Assembly: GCA_032158295.1 (NCBI GenBank)
Contig: CM063261.1
Span: forward strand, 5,142,001 to 5,206,000
Origin: Pycnopodia helianthoides
Lineage: Eukaryota; Echinodermata; Asteroidea; Forcipulatida; Asteriidae
Direction of reading: 5' to 3'
DNA: 64,000 bases
Shown here: positions 1 to 11,024 of the stretch, piece after piece
Numbering within the stretch: position 1 is the first letter of the stretch
How the letters are laid out: each line of letters begins with the position of its first letter
Translations under genes and position numbers: made by a program
Notes under the pieces: model-generated
Seen by the model: the letters and a program-made list of their open reading frames with translations, nothing else
What the model was told of the DNA's origin: nothing
The model's database searches: none

Positions 1-624
1 GTTTCTCGGCGATATCTCAAAAACGCGACAACCTTTTGAACTGAATCTTTCACAGGTTAGTTTTATTGTATGTACCTACATTAGGATTACCACAATTAGT
101 AGGCTCCAATTACCAAACGTGTACTGTGCCTTTAACACAAAACGATGGAATTGGAGCTCTCTTGGTTCGTGGTCACTCTTCGGGGATACAGAACAGCACT
201 GACCAACTCCTCCAGATCACGTGGGAACCAAGTCCGCAATATCTTGATTTGGCGCGCACTGGTGCTTGAATTCCAAGATGCCCTGGATGTCTGTGGTCAG
301 CGCTGCCTGCAAGCCTTCAATCTAACTCAATGACCTTGTCATCCATGCTCGCTACACAACCCCCTCCTTTAAGAAATGATGTGTCCTCACATCGTCCCGT
401 CTAACTTATAAGAAATTACTAAAAGAACTTTTCTTAACATTTAAAGGAACAATTATCTCAAATTTTAGAGTAAACAAAAATAGACAATGAAAACTTCTCG
501 CATTAAATAATCAGTCATGTTTCTGGTATCTTCAAAGTCAAAGTCTTTACTTTGGTTTTTAACTTAAGGGAATCTTATATGCAAACGGACGTGCCCTACG
601 CGTTCGCGACAGAGATGAGACGAT
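1..624. other. 3' flank of zinc-finger gene; nothing recognised
   Basis: No reading frame here shows a recognisable domain. Short open frames around 66-333 on the plus strand have no family signature and no clear splice context. The stretch lies downstream of the minus-strand zinc-finger gene and probably contains its 3' UTR and flank. Confidence 0.3.
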
Positions 625-742
625 CTACTCCGAAAAGAAGCGCTCCTTGATGACCCTCGTTGTCACTTTGCCGTCGGCATCGAGCAGCTCCTGGGTTACC
701 CCTTTCGGCCAGGCGATGAGTGTTGCGACCACCTTCAACCTC
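625..742 (-). CDS. Candidate terminal exon of C2H2 zinc-finger gene
   Basis: On the minus strand a possible splice acceptor (AAAG) ends at 743. The frame then stays open for 38 codons and stops with TAG at 625-627. The acceptor leaves one base that completes the two bases left by the donor of the exon at 864-1178, so the phases match exactly. The peptide reads about WPKGVTQELLDADGKVTT in its middle and ends IKERFFSE; I recognise no domain. The polypyrimidine tract is modest. A chance open frame of this length is possible, so the phase match is the main support. Confidence 0.4.
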
Positions 743-863
743 CTTTACTTGAGGCAAGACTGAGATGGTCGTTTACGCCAGGGGAGCTACCACTTCCATC
801 GACGGTGCTGACAATGGCATTTCGATGCTACGACGTACTTGGGGTGGGGGTCAATTCCCTTAC

Positions 864-1178
864 CTGGGGTTCGTGGAATCTCTAGAGTATTTGTATTGCG
901 GAGGATGACCAATATCTGGGTCATCATTGTGGGTCGCCCAATGTCTCTCCAGGTCATGTTTACGAACAAACGAATGACCGCAATAACGATGAGGACACCT
1001 CAGTCTTTCCTTTTTATGTTGGCCATGTTGCTCCTCCTGATGCCTCTTGAGGTTCGATAGGGAACTGCATTCCTTGAAACACAATTGGCACTTGTAACGC
1101 TTGTTTCGGTTCTTCCGGTGGACCGATCTGGACTCTCCCCGTGAGGGCGAACGGCTCCTACTCCGGGCTACTCTTGGC
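864..1178 (-). CDS. C2H2 zinc-finger protein, internal exon
   Basis: The exon is open for 105 codons between a strong acceptor (pyrimidine-rich tract ending TGCTACTGCAG) and a consensus donor (CAG|GTAAGG at 864/863). It begins with an arginine/serine-rich stretch (RVARSRSRSPSRGES). Two zinc fingers follow: one C-X2-C-X12-H-X4-H (CQLC...H..H) and one C-X4-C-X12-H-X3-H (CPHRYC...HWATH). Such fingers bind DNA, or sometimes RNA, in the nucleus. The part between the fingers is short and basic. Downstream it joins in phase to a possible last exon at 625-742. A Helitron-like 3' end (CTAG at 1198-1201) lies only about 20 bp upstream of its acceptor. It could be an exon of a multi-finger gene that continues outside the window on the right, across the repeat block. 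I cannot name the gene. Confidence 0.75.
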
Positions 1179-1267
1179 CTGCAGTAGCAAAAAGAAACTA
1201 GACATTAAGTGTTTGTGAACAAACACAAAGCTGTTCCGTGTTGTTTTGCTTGGATTATGTGCTTCAA

Positions 1268-1735
1268 TGACAAAGGAGTCTATAACTGAACAAAAGTTTA
1301 AAAATTGTTGTGTAGTTCTTGATCTATGGTCCCACTTCCGGTTGAACCATAAGTAAAGGTCAACATGGGGTCATGGTTACCCAAGGCTAATCTCATATGC
1401 CTAAGGAGTCTATAACTGAAAAAGTTGGAAAATCGGTTGTGTAGTTCTTGAGAAATGATCCCATTTCCGGTTGACCCGGAAGTAGAGGTCAAAATGGGGT
1501 CACGGTTTTTAAAAAATAAAATTTAATGCCTAAGGAGTGTATAACTGAAAAAAAGTTTGAAATCTGTTGTGTAATTTTTGAGATATGGTCCAACTTGCGG
1601 TTGACCCGGAAGTAAAGGTTAACTCGGGGTCACGGTTACCTAATCTCATATGCTTAAGGAGTCTATTACTGGAAAAAACTTGAAATCGGCTGTGTACTTC
1701 TTGAGATATGGTGCTGCAAAGAAAACTCATTAAAG
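1268..1735. repeat. Tandem ~125-bp repeat array, about 3.7 units
   Basis: Units are recognised by recurring 'gtctataactgaa', 'cttgagatatggtcc', and the inverted core CTTCCGGTTGACCCGGAAG followed by AAAGGTCA and GGGGTCA. Unit starts are near 1281, 1404, 1532 and 1659. The same unit recurs at 4480-5650, 6635-7090, 37480-38450 (inverted) and 55310-55905. Confidence 0.85.
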
Positions 1736-2204
1736 CTTTTAATTACCGTAATTTGACACCCGATGACGTCACAGTAACAAAATTATGTTTTTCATACTAA
1801 TAAATTTTGATAAGGTACACGATGGTATGTAAGTTATCCCAATCCAATGCCTTGTTCGTTTTAACGAAAACCCTAAACCTACGTAGGAATCTAATGTAGG
1901 CCTATTGGTTGTGTACAAATCCAATGGAGTATGTACAAAGTAAGGGGTCCTGAACGCGGTTAGAAAACAAATGAAAAGATGCCAACTTCTTCTCAAATCT
2001 AGTGAAAGAACTTAGACTTGTGTAAGTCGGCGACCGTAAGTACTCTATAAGTACTATGCAAAAAGCGCATCAACTCTGGTCCTAAATGGGACTAGGACTT
2101 GATTCAGTTTATAATTTAAAAAAATTTTGACAATGCAAATCTAATTTTACGCTGTACCCATTCCGTGAAATCTGCCTTGGAATATGGGGTTTTTCCACTG
2201 ACAA

Positions 2205-3310
2205 TGTTTGATCACATGGGTGGTTGTGTAAACAGGTTTTTTTACTTGAAATTTTGCTTATGACAGAGACAAAAAATTAACCGCGAATGCACAGGCCTAC
2301 ATAATTAGCCTGTGACGGTTCTCTGTTAATTAACAGATCATCTGGTTAAACTTTTACATTACGGTTCGGATAAACGTTGAAAAGTTCACTCAAAAAGTGT
2401 CGCGTAATCTACATTTTCACAGCACAATATCCCAACAATATCCCGTTAAATTTTTACACACACACATATCATTCCCAATTTACAGGCTCGTAGTCTTTGT
2501 TATTTCAATACAAGTGCATGCAGCAATATTTGTAAGAAACATTGACACTATAGGGGGCACTCCACAACAATTTGATTGCGCAGGGTCAATGCGCAACGTC
2601 AAAATGCTGCAATGAAGAATGAAGACACAATATTTTTGATCACATGTGCGGTTGTGTAAGCAGGTTTTTTTACTTGAAATTGTTTTAATGAAACTGCTCT
2701 TAAGCCCGGTTCATACTTTCTGCGAATGCAAAGTGAAAATTGACGACACAAATTCGCACGATATAATTCGCAGCGGTTGAGCTGTGCTCAACTCTAGGAA
2801 TTATTCACAGCGCAGCGAAAACAGAGTTGTGACGTCAATATTCGCTTCGCATTTTCATTTGCAGGAAGTATGAACCGGGCTTAACACGGGTCACCAACTG
2901 TTTCAGAAACGGTTACACATTTTCAAAAAAAAACCTTGAATGTGCAGGCTTATACGTAAGCCGGTAATGGTTACTTGGTTAAGTGACAGACCATCCGGTT
3001 AAATTTTTACATTTGTACGGTTTGGATAAACGTTGAAAAATTTATTACATTTGTACGGTTCAGATAAACGTTGAAAAATTTACTTAAAAGTTCCGCTTAA
3101 CGCTGACCATAATAACTGTTTTAAACAGCACATATTATAATTCCCAATTTACAGGCTTGCAGTCTTTGCATAATTTCATTACTACTGTGCGTAAAGCAAT
3201 ATTTTGTAAAAAACAACAAACGCTAGGGGGCGTCCGACAACAATTTGACTGCGCATGCTCGTATATTTTGCAGGGTCATTGCACAAAGTCAAAATGCTGC
3301 AAAATTTAGG
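2205..3310. repeat. Diverged direct duplication of ~430-660 bp
   Basis: The segment from 'gatcacatgggtggttgtgtaa' to 'caaaatgctgcaatg' (2205-2640) is repeated from about 2637 to 3310. It carries the same order of landmarks: 'gataaacgttgaaaa', 'cccaatttacaggct', and 'gctagggggc...caacaatttga'. The second copy is lengthened by the nested MITE at 2700-2884. A third partial copy lies at 55090-55310. Confidence 0.7.
2700..2884. mobile_element. TTAA-flanked MITE (piggyBac-like), 185 bp
   Basis: The element is bounded by TTAA at 2700-2703 and 2881-2884. Its ends are inverted: AAGCCCGGTTCATACTT at left and AAGTATGAACCGGGCTT at right, with further partial complementarity inward (GCGAATG...CATTTGC). 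TTAA target duplication is typical of piggyBac and Kolobok families. It has no coding capacity. It is nested in the second of two direct repeats. Confidence 0.8.
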
Positions 3311-4195
3311 TTTTCCGACGAACGGGTTTCCCAGCGCAAAGAAAACGCACCCGCTGATCGTGCCAAAACCCAGGCGGTCGTTGTCTATACGTTCACGCTG
3401 AATCTGAATAACGACCTGAGTGAGCGGTTTTCCTCTCGACGCTGAGATAAAGAAAAGTATTCTTCTCGATTCTTGTGAACGTAAACTTGTGTCAGTCGTT
3501 GCAGGAACGACTCTATATACTCACAACACGAAACGCAACATTACGGGTCATAAATGAGCCGAGGAGTAAATCGAATTGAAAATTGACTCCTTTTCGTATA
3601 TAAACACATATCAAATTGTAGGCAGAGTTTTCATGGCGTTAAATTCGACTGAGAATTGTTTTCTTTTTTCTTTTGACAATGTTTAAATAAGTTTTGGTGC
3701 TTTTAAACTGACTGTCAATCAAATCTTTCTTGTTTAAAAAAGATTCGTGTAATCCAGGACATTAATTTGAGCTTTATTGAAAAATTATGTTTCTGGAAGT
3801 CGGATTTGTTTTCACTTTATTCTATGTGTTTGTACACAGATACAAAAAGGCGCAATATATGACGTCATTATGACGTCGTCCGTAATTTTAGGCCGGCATG
3901 CACATCTACAGTATTCCAGAAGTCTAAAACTGAAAAAATGTTGACGATCGGGGATAAACTTCGGGGAGATATGGTGTTAACAAGGTTGGCTAATTAAATA
4001 TTCACCCCACTGTTAAGTGGTTAATTAATTAAGAATTTTAACATTTAATATGTTTAAAGTAAAGTTTCTGTTCTAAGCTTCAATTCGATATAGAATCTAT
4101 CTCTTTCATATTTACGCTTTAGGATATTAGGCTTAAACAAAAAACGTGTGCAAATGCAATGGGATTTAGGGAGAAACAAAGAATAATAATAATAA

Positions 4196-6513
4196 CTAGA
4201 CAAAGTGATTGTAACGAACAATCACAGAGCTGTTCCGTGTTTTACTGTTTGTTTACTATACATAAATTAAATAACTTAGCTTTTGCTTCCACAGTAAAAA
4301 CAATTATGACATGTGATTCAGAAGATACGATTTTTTTGCAATTTTTGAGCTTCCTGTTTAGACCTGAAGTAAAGGTGAAAGTAAGGTCATCTTTTTGAAT
4401 AAAATGTCGCAAGTGTTGAGCTACAATGCAGCACAGACATTGCGACTCTTTGACAGGTGGTTCAACACATATGATTACCTCAATTTTTGAGCTTCCTTTT
4501 TAGACCGGAAATAAAGGTCAAAGCAAGGTCATCTCCAATGCCCATTAGGAGTCTATAACTGAAAAAGTTTACAAATCGGTTGTTTAGTTCTTGAGATATG
4601 GCCTCAATTCCGGTTGACCCAGAAGTAAAGGTCAACATGGGGTCACGGTAACCCAAGGCTAATCTCCAATGCCAAAGGAGTCTATAATTGAAAAAGTTTG
4701 AAAATCGGTTGTGTAGTTCTTGAGATATGGTCTCACTTCCGGTTGACCCGGAAGTAAAGGTCAACATGGGGTCACAATAACTCAAGTTCAATTTTCAATG
4801 CTCAAATGGTCTATAACTGAAAGAAATTGAAAATCGAGTGTGTACTTCTTGAGATATGGTCCAACTTCCGGTTGACCAGGAAGTAAAGGTCAACATGGGG
4901 TCACAGTAACTCAAGTTAAGTTTTCAATGCTCAAAGGGTCTTTAACTGAAAAGAAATTGAAAATCGAGTGTGCAGTTCTTGAGATATAGTCCCACTTCCT
5001 GTTGACCCAGAAGTAAAGGTCAACATGGGGTCACAGTAACTCAAGTTCAATTTTGAATGCTCAAAGGGTCTATAACTGAAAAGAAATTAAAAATCGAGTG
5101 TCTACTTCTTGAGATATGGTCCCACTTTCGGTTGACCCGGAAGTAAAGGTCAACATGGGGTCACGGTAATCCAAGTTCAATATTTAATGCTCAAAGAGTC
5201 TGTAACTGAAAAGAAATTGAAAATCGGGTGTGTACTTCTTGAGATATGGTCCCACTTCCGGTTGACCCGGAAGTAAAGGTCAACCTTGGGTCATGGTGAT
5301 CCAAGTTCAATATTTAATGCTCAAAGGGTCTATAACTGAAAAAAATTTGAAAATCGGGTGTGTACTTCTTGAGATATGGTCCCACTTCCAGTTGACCTGG
5401 AAGTAAAGGTCAACATTGGGTCACGGTAATCCAAGTTTAATATTTAATGCTCAAAAGGTCTATAACTGAAAAGAAATTGAAAATTGGTTGTGTACTTCTT
5501 AAGATATGGTCCCACTTCCGGTTGACCCGGAACTAAAGGTCAACACGGGGTCACGGTAACCCATGGTTAATCTTCGAAGCCCAAGGGTCTATAACTGAAA
5601 GAAGTTTGAAAATCGGCTGTGTACTTCTTGAGATATGGTGCTGCAAAGATTTACTTATTAAAGATTTTAATTACTGTAATTTGACACCTGATGACGTCAC
5701 AGTAACAAAAATGTGTTTTTCATACTAATAAATTTTATAAGGTACAAGATGGTATGTAACTTATCCCAATCAAATGCCTTTAAAAGAAACCACCTTAACT
5801 TACCTAGGAAAAACATATGTTGCTCACGCACAAATCCAATGGGGTACGTAGAAACCAATTGGTCCACCTTCGAATAGGAATAAACAGCGAGGCAATCTCT
5901 GATGCATTGCCGTGATTGCGCAATACAGAGTTTGTTTCATGGGGTCAGATTTACCAATCTTAAATCGTTAATTATCGTGAAACTACATTGTATTTGATTA
6001 TTTTCAATGGCCTGGAATAACTCTTAGTAAAATCATTTGTGTTTTGAACATGATTTGTGTAATATAAGTAACTAAAATGTAACTTATTCTGAAAAGTTGT
6101 GTTTTAAACATGATTTTTATAGAGCCATTGGTTTTGTACACAAATATAAAACACGCAAAAAAGTGACGTCATGATGACGTGACGGAAAATTTTAGGCCAG
6201 AATTCACATCTACACTACAAGACAAGTCCATAACTGAAATAATTTTGAGGATCGGATGTGTACTTCAAGAGATAGGGTATTAACCATATTGGCTAATTAA
6301 ATATTCACAAAGCTGTCACGTGAATAATTAATTATGAATTTTAATCGTATTACATCTAAATTTTAAATCAGAGCATAAGCTTCAATGTGGTATATGATTT
6401 GTCTACTTTTGATAATTTGAAGGGAGACATATGGCTTCTTAAAGAGACACAGGTTAAGTCAATACGATTTTAGGGAAAGAAAGAATAATAATAATAATAA
6501 TAAAAAGAATAAA
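4196..6513 (-). mobile_element. Helitron-like non-autonomous copy 2
   Basis: Minus-strand 3' end: hairpin with arms GTGATTGT/ACAATCAC (about 4206-4226) followed by CTAG at 4196-4199. The body carries the large ~130-bp array (4480-5650). The segment 5640-6500 is closely matched, in reverse complement, at 36640-37500. That match shows the two are copies of one family lying on opposite strands. Confidence 0.55.
4480..5650. repeat. Tandem ~130-bp repeat array, nine units
   Basis: Nine units are marked by 'ctataactgaa' or close variants near 4551, 4680, 4810, 4937, 5067, 5198, 5330, 5459 and 5587. Each unit has an inverted-repeat core (CTTCCGGTTGACCCGGAAG), then AAAGGTCA, a short spacer and GGGGTCACGG. 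At 4629-4645 the sequence AGGTCAACATGGGGTCA is a direct repeat of two half sites with 5-bp spacing. Short open frames inside this array are repeat artefacts. Confidence 0.9.
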
Positions 6514-6516
6514 AAT

Positions 6517-6562
6517 CTCGACGATTACAATAGCTGTTCCGCCCTAACAGGTCGGAACAGCT
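6517..6562. repeat. Terminal-type hairpin module (GCTGTTCCG class)
   Basis: After a run of ATAATA and AAAAA comes TCTCGACGATTACAATA. It is followed by a stem GCTGTTCCGCCC / GGTCGGAACAGC with a short loop (6542-6562). The same module with different bases recurs at 13768-13812, 13828-13872 and (as half a stem) 35546-35560. It sits three bases from the CTAG of the next copy. Confidence 0.7.
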
Positions 6563-6564
6563 AA

Positions 6565-7307
6565 CTAGACATTAGGTGTTTGTGAACAAACACAAAGCTG
6601 TTCCGTGTTGTTTTGCTTGGATAATGTGCTAAAATGATCAAGGAGTCTATAACTGAAAGAAAGTTAGAAAAATGTTGTATAGTTCTTGAGATATGGTCCC
6701 ACTTCCGGTTGACCCGGAAGAAGAGGTCAACAAGAGGTCACGGTTTTTCAAAGTCAATATTAATGCCTGAGGAGTCTATAACTGAAAAAAAGTTTGAAAA
6801 TCGGTTGTGTAGTTCTTGAGATATGGTCCCACTTCCGGTTGACCCGGAAGTCAAGGTCAACTTGGGGTCACGGTTTTTCAAAGTTAATATTTAATGCTTA
6901 GGAGTCTATAACTGAAGAAAGTTTGAAAATCGGTTGTATAATTCTTGAGATATGGTCCCACTTCCGGTTGACCCGGAAGTAAAGGTCAACTTGAGGTCAC
7001 GGTTACCTAAGCCTAATCTCCAATGCCCAAGGAGTCTATAACTACAAAAAGTTTCAAAATCGCGCGTGTACTTCTTGAGATATGGTGCTGCAAAGATTTA
7101 CTAATTAAATATGCAAATGATGATCACGTGATTAATTAACTAAGAATTTAAACATTTTTTACATTAAGAGTAAAGCTTATGTCCTAAGCTTCAATTTGAT
7201 ATAGGATTTGACTATTTTATAATTTACCAAGTTGAATTTAAGGTCTAAACAAAATCGTGTACAAATGCTATGGGGATTTAGACAGAGAGAAAGAATAAAA
7301 ATAATAA
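6565..7307 (-). mobile_element. Helitron-like non-autonomous copy 3 (short)
   Basis: Minus-strand 3' end: CTAG at 6565-6568 and hairpin GTGTTTGTGAACAAACAC (about 6576-6593), the same end as copy 1. Four ~127-bp units lie at 6635-7090 (markers near 6647, 6774, 6903, 7036). An A/T-rich tail leads to the next copy's CTAG at 7308. Confidence 0.55.
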
Positions 7308-10300
7308 CTAGAGCGCAAGTGTTTGTCCAAACAAACACGAGGTGTTCGGCTATCAATGGGGTCAGTGTTGTAGTCAAGGCGAGAGCTATTGCATTGAGTG
7401 GAATTTGGTGCCATTACTGTTTTGTGGGGTGCCTAACAAGCTACACACTTTAGCAAAAGTCTATAAAAAAGCACACGATTAAAATCCTGACGTTAATTGA
7501 TTGTTAGCGAGGTTTGCATGGACGGCTGTTTTAAAGACTGACAAAGAGAACTTTGAACAGAGACTAGAGTTTCGTATAGTTAGAACTTCCTGTTTTGACC
7601 GAAAGGGAAGGTCAAAGTGGGGTCATGCTTTAAATAAAATGTCACAATGTGTTTTAACCTAGCAAGCAGCACAAAGATTAAGACTTTATGACATAATTAA
7701 AAAGGTCAGGGTTGGGTCTTCCGTATGAACAAAATGTCACAAGTGCTGTAAGCTACAAGACAAAACAAACAATACAACTTTATGACGTGCGGTTCAGGAG
7801 ATATGATTTTTTAAGCTTTGAATTACTGTAACTTGACACCCGATGACGTCATGATGAAAAAAACGTGTTTTTGTTACTAACAAATTTTACATTGCCTGGT
7901 TCAGGAGTTTTATTCAATAGAAAACTTCAACTGCCGGTTTGAACCAGAATAGTGCAAGATTTCATGTTTATTTATTTATTGTTTATTCACGATTTTATGA
8001 AACAATATTTGTCACAAGAGGGCGGTGTGTAAATTGACGACGTCGCCATATATTTGAAAGGGCAGAGGTTTAATATTGTCATTTAATACAATAGCATAAA
8101 TATTGTGAGTTCCCTTTCATCTTTGATGCAGATCTCGATAAGAGGCTTTGAAATACACACATAACTATTTTAAGTATAAAGCCATTCACTATTAAAAGCT
8201 AATTTATTGTTTAATGAAAACTTATTCTTTATTGATTCATCATAAATCACAAGTTCACACAAGCTATGTTGTTCAAGTTGACATTATTAAGCTATAATTA
8301 TTAGAAATGTTCAAAGGATTTCAAATAAATTTGGATTCTCATTACGTATCGGTGGATGAACAATGATTGTTCTTTACACTTAGTTTGTATTCTTCTTCTC
8401 AGCTTCGTTTGTCCGCAAGCAAATGCATAGTTGTTAAACTTACATGAACTTGAAACTTTACATGTAGGTAGACAATAACTTGTAGATGGTTCTAAAAGTT
8501 GTGCCGTCATGATGACGTAATCAGGTGTCAAATTACAAGCAAAATTTAGGTTAAAAAAGTGACGTCATGCCAATGCCTGTATATCTCTGAATATTTTAGC
8601 TACAGTAATTAAATTTGGGCATATGATAGATCTAGACATGGGCAATCTTTGAAAAGTTAACACCAAAATAGTTGTGCAATACAAAGGCACATCATGACGA
8701 TGCGAGTCTAAGCCTCAATTGTGAAGTTAGACTATTAAAAAACTGAGTCAAATACTATTTCTACCTCCATGGTGCATCATACAGTGACTCGGCAGGGAAA
8801 TAAGGAATGGAACATCACTGTAGACCATTCCGGTACTGGATGTGCTGTATTCTGATGAAGAAAAAACAATAAACAGAGTTTGAGTTGATGAAAATATCTT
8901 CAGACATTTTTTCATAACCTATCAAGTCTCAAAAAAAAAATCATATAACACTATAAGAATCATAGCACAATATTTTAAATGCATGAACAAATTTACAATG
9001 ACGTTGTAATAATGTTTAGAATGTTTCTAAAATATGTAAATTTTTTGAATAGAAAGTCTCAGAGTATTAGTTACGCAAAGTCATGTTATCCATACCAACA
9101 ACAATGAATTACAAGGAAAATGGGCTCAAAACCGCTCAACCAGAAGTTTTATTTCAATTCCTTTGGAAATGTTTTACCTTGCAAAATATTTTTTGTCATT
9201 TTGAACTTTCAATAAACTACTGTAAATTTACCTCTCAAGAAAAGACCATCCATAATCATGATTTTGGCCAGGTATATAGTTGACAACTAACAGGAGCATT
9301 GAAGACTAAAGATGGCTCATATTGACAGCTGCAACTCTTTTTCTGTGTACCAGTCCTGACCCAGTCATCAGACTCTCAACTCATCCCGCCATCAGACTCT
9401 GTTCCATATGTTCCTTGATCACTGTACTAACTTGTAAAATAAACAAAATTCGAGACTTAAAACATTTCAAGATTATAATTTAATACGTGGAAAGTGCCCA
9501 TACTGCTTTGGAAATGAATAACTTATAAATCTTAACCTTTGGGGAAACTTCATCGAAAGGTTGTAACACATTTATGGCATAATAATATTAATAGTTGATG
9601 GAACAAATACATCAAATCTGACCATTTTTTGACACAAGTGACCAATCCAACAATCATACCAATCCCCCGTTGCCCAATTCTTCCTCCTCCATGATCATTA
9701 AACGATCCTTAGTTTTAAAAACGTCACTACTTGACACATTCATTTTGAAAAGTGATTATGATGAAACGAAGCTTACCGTTGTATTCACCGTGTCGCGCCG
9801 ATAAACACTGCCGTGAGTGCCAGTCTGAATTGCCCCCGACAAACCGATGTCACGTCCGTTCATTTCGGTGTAGGATCACAACATAACCAATGTCAATCCT
9901 TTTCTGCTTGCATTTTCTCACATAATAAAAGTGATACAAATCACTGAAGCAGGTAGACATCTCAGTGAAACTAGGTCTTCAATTCTATAATCACCATCAA
10001 GCCACCAGAAGGGCGAAAAAGGAAACAATTTGACGCCAAACATAGCACAGTTGAGAGAAACTCATTTCTGCTGCGTAGCGCCATTGTTAGAAGTACGATG
10101 AACTGTGACATGTCCAAACGTGCACAAAATTCACGCCACTACGCTTAGCCTACAGTGTGCGTATAATTATGTGTACATGGTACCTGTGTTCTTTCACTAT
10201 CGTTCGTTGTCACTGTGGGTCAACTTAAACGTGCGCCTTTTTCGACCTGATGTAAAGGTGAAAATGTTGTCATTTGAGCAGGCTTAACGTTCTACACCTA

Positions 10301-11024
10301 GATACAAAAAATAAACTAAAATAATTGGTAGTTTTTGAGATATGAATTTTTGAAATTTTCAACTTCCGATTTGAACCGGAAGTTAAGGTCAAATGGGGTC
10401 AAGCTTTGTGTAAAGTTTGTTAAACTTTCAACGATCTGTCCGATGATGTGTCGATTGTAAAAATCCAACATGCGGTTCACGAGTTATGATTTTTTACAAA
10501 TATTAAACTTTGATTTATTGTAATTCAAAACTTGATGACGTCATCATGACATCATCAAGTTTGTATTGCCTTGATGTAAAGGTTCAAATGCCTGATGAGT
10601 TTCAATGTTCAATTCAATTTGAATCTTGAGTTATGCCGTAAATAAGCCCAAAAGTGATGTTTTTCAAGAAAAAAACCCAAAGGCAAACTTCGACCCAGGG
10701 TAACGACCCGGAAGTAAAGGTCATACGATTTGGTGTTAACTTTTTAAAGATTGCCCGTGTCTAGATCTATCATATGCCAAAATATAAAAAATGTGGCTAT
10801 AATATTCAGAGACATACAGACATTGGCCTAACGTCACTTTTTTAACTTAAATTTGCTTGTAATTTGACACCCGATGACGTCATCATGACGGCACAACTTT
10901 TAGATCATCTACAAGTTAATGTATACCTACATGTAAAGTTTCAAGATCATGTAAGTTTAACAACTATGCATTTGCCTGCAGACAAAAAACTCTGAGAAGA
11001 AGAACAAAAACTATAAAAAAAAAA
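7308..11024 (-). mobile_element. Helitron-like copy 4, enclosing a candidate gene
   Basis: Minus-strand 3' end: CTAG at 7308-7311 with hairpin GTGTTTGTCCAAACAAACAC (about 7319-7338). Its border on the other side is the next 3' end near 11025. Flanks 7500-8730 and 10100-11010 carry family sequence (TGACGTCA palindromes, ETS-like cores and a 5' end region containing GAGAAGAAGAAC). The middle, about 8740-10090, is unlike the repeats and holds three phase-matched exons on the same strand as the element. It is either a captured gene or a resident gene between two insertions. Confidence 0.45.
8748..9863 (-). CDS. Candidate three-exon small gene inside the repeat block
   Basis: Minus-strand model. 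Exon 1 (9863-9777) starts ATG with A at -3 and has 29 codons (MNGRDIGLSGAIQ...), then a GTAAGC donor, phase 0. Exon 2 (9286-9232) follows an acceptor CTCCTGTTAG, has 55 nt, begins LSTIYLAKIMIMDG, then a GTAAAT donor, phase 1. Exon 3 (8851-8765) follows a strong acceptor (TTTTTTCTTCATCAG), starts YSTSSTGMVYSDV and reaches GGAG|GTAGAA. If not spliced again it stops at TGA 8748. All three phases agree and no exon has an internal stop. I recognise no domain; no signal peptide or membrane segment is evident. It is weakened by its short exons, so chance cannot be excluded. Around it lie Helitron-like repeats in the same orientation. Confidence 0.4.

Larger units (their letters stand above)
1198..4195 (-). 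mobile_element. Helitron-like non-autonomous copy 1 (3' end at left)
   Basis: Read on the minus strand, the copy ends with hairpin GTGTTTGTTCACAAACAC (1209-1226), a short spacer and CTAG followed by T (1198-1201). This is the arrangement of a Helitron 3' terminus (hairpin about 10 nt before CTRR). The other border is taken as the next such terminus at 4196. No Rep/helicase coding is visible, so it is non-autonomous. Inside are a ~125-bp repeat array (1268-1735), a duplicated segment (2205-2640 and 2641-3310) and a nested TTAA MITE (2700-2884). The 5' terminus is inferred, not proven. Confidence 0.55.

Noticed and set aside
4480..4791. 103-codon minus-strand frame (repeated LTFTSGSTGS peptide)
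   Set aside because: It is a reading of the ~130-bp satellite units; the same peptide appears in the other arrays only because of the repeat.
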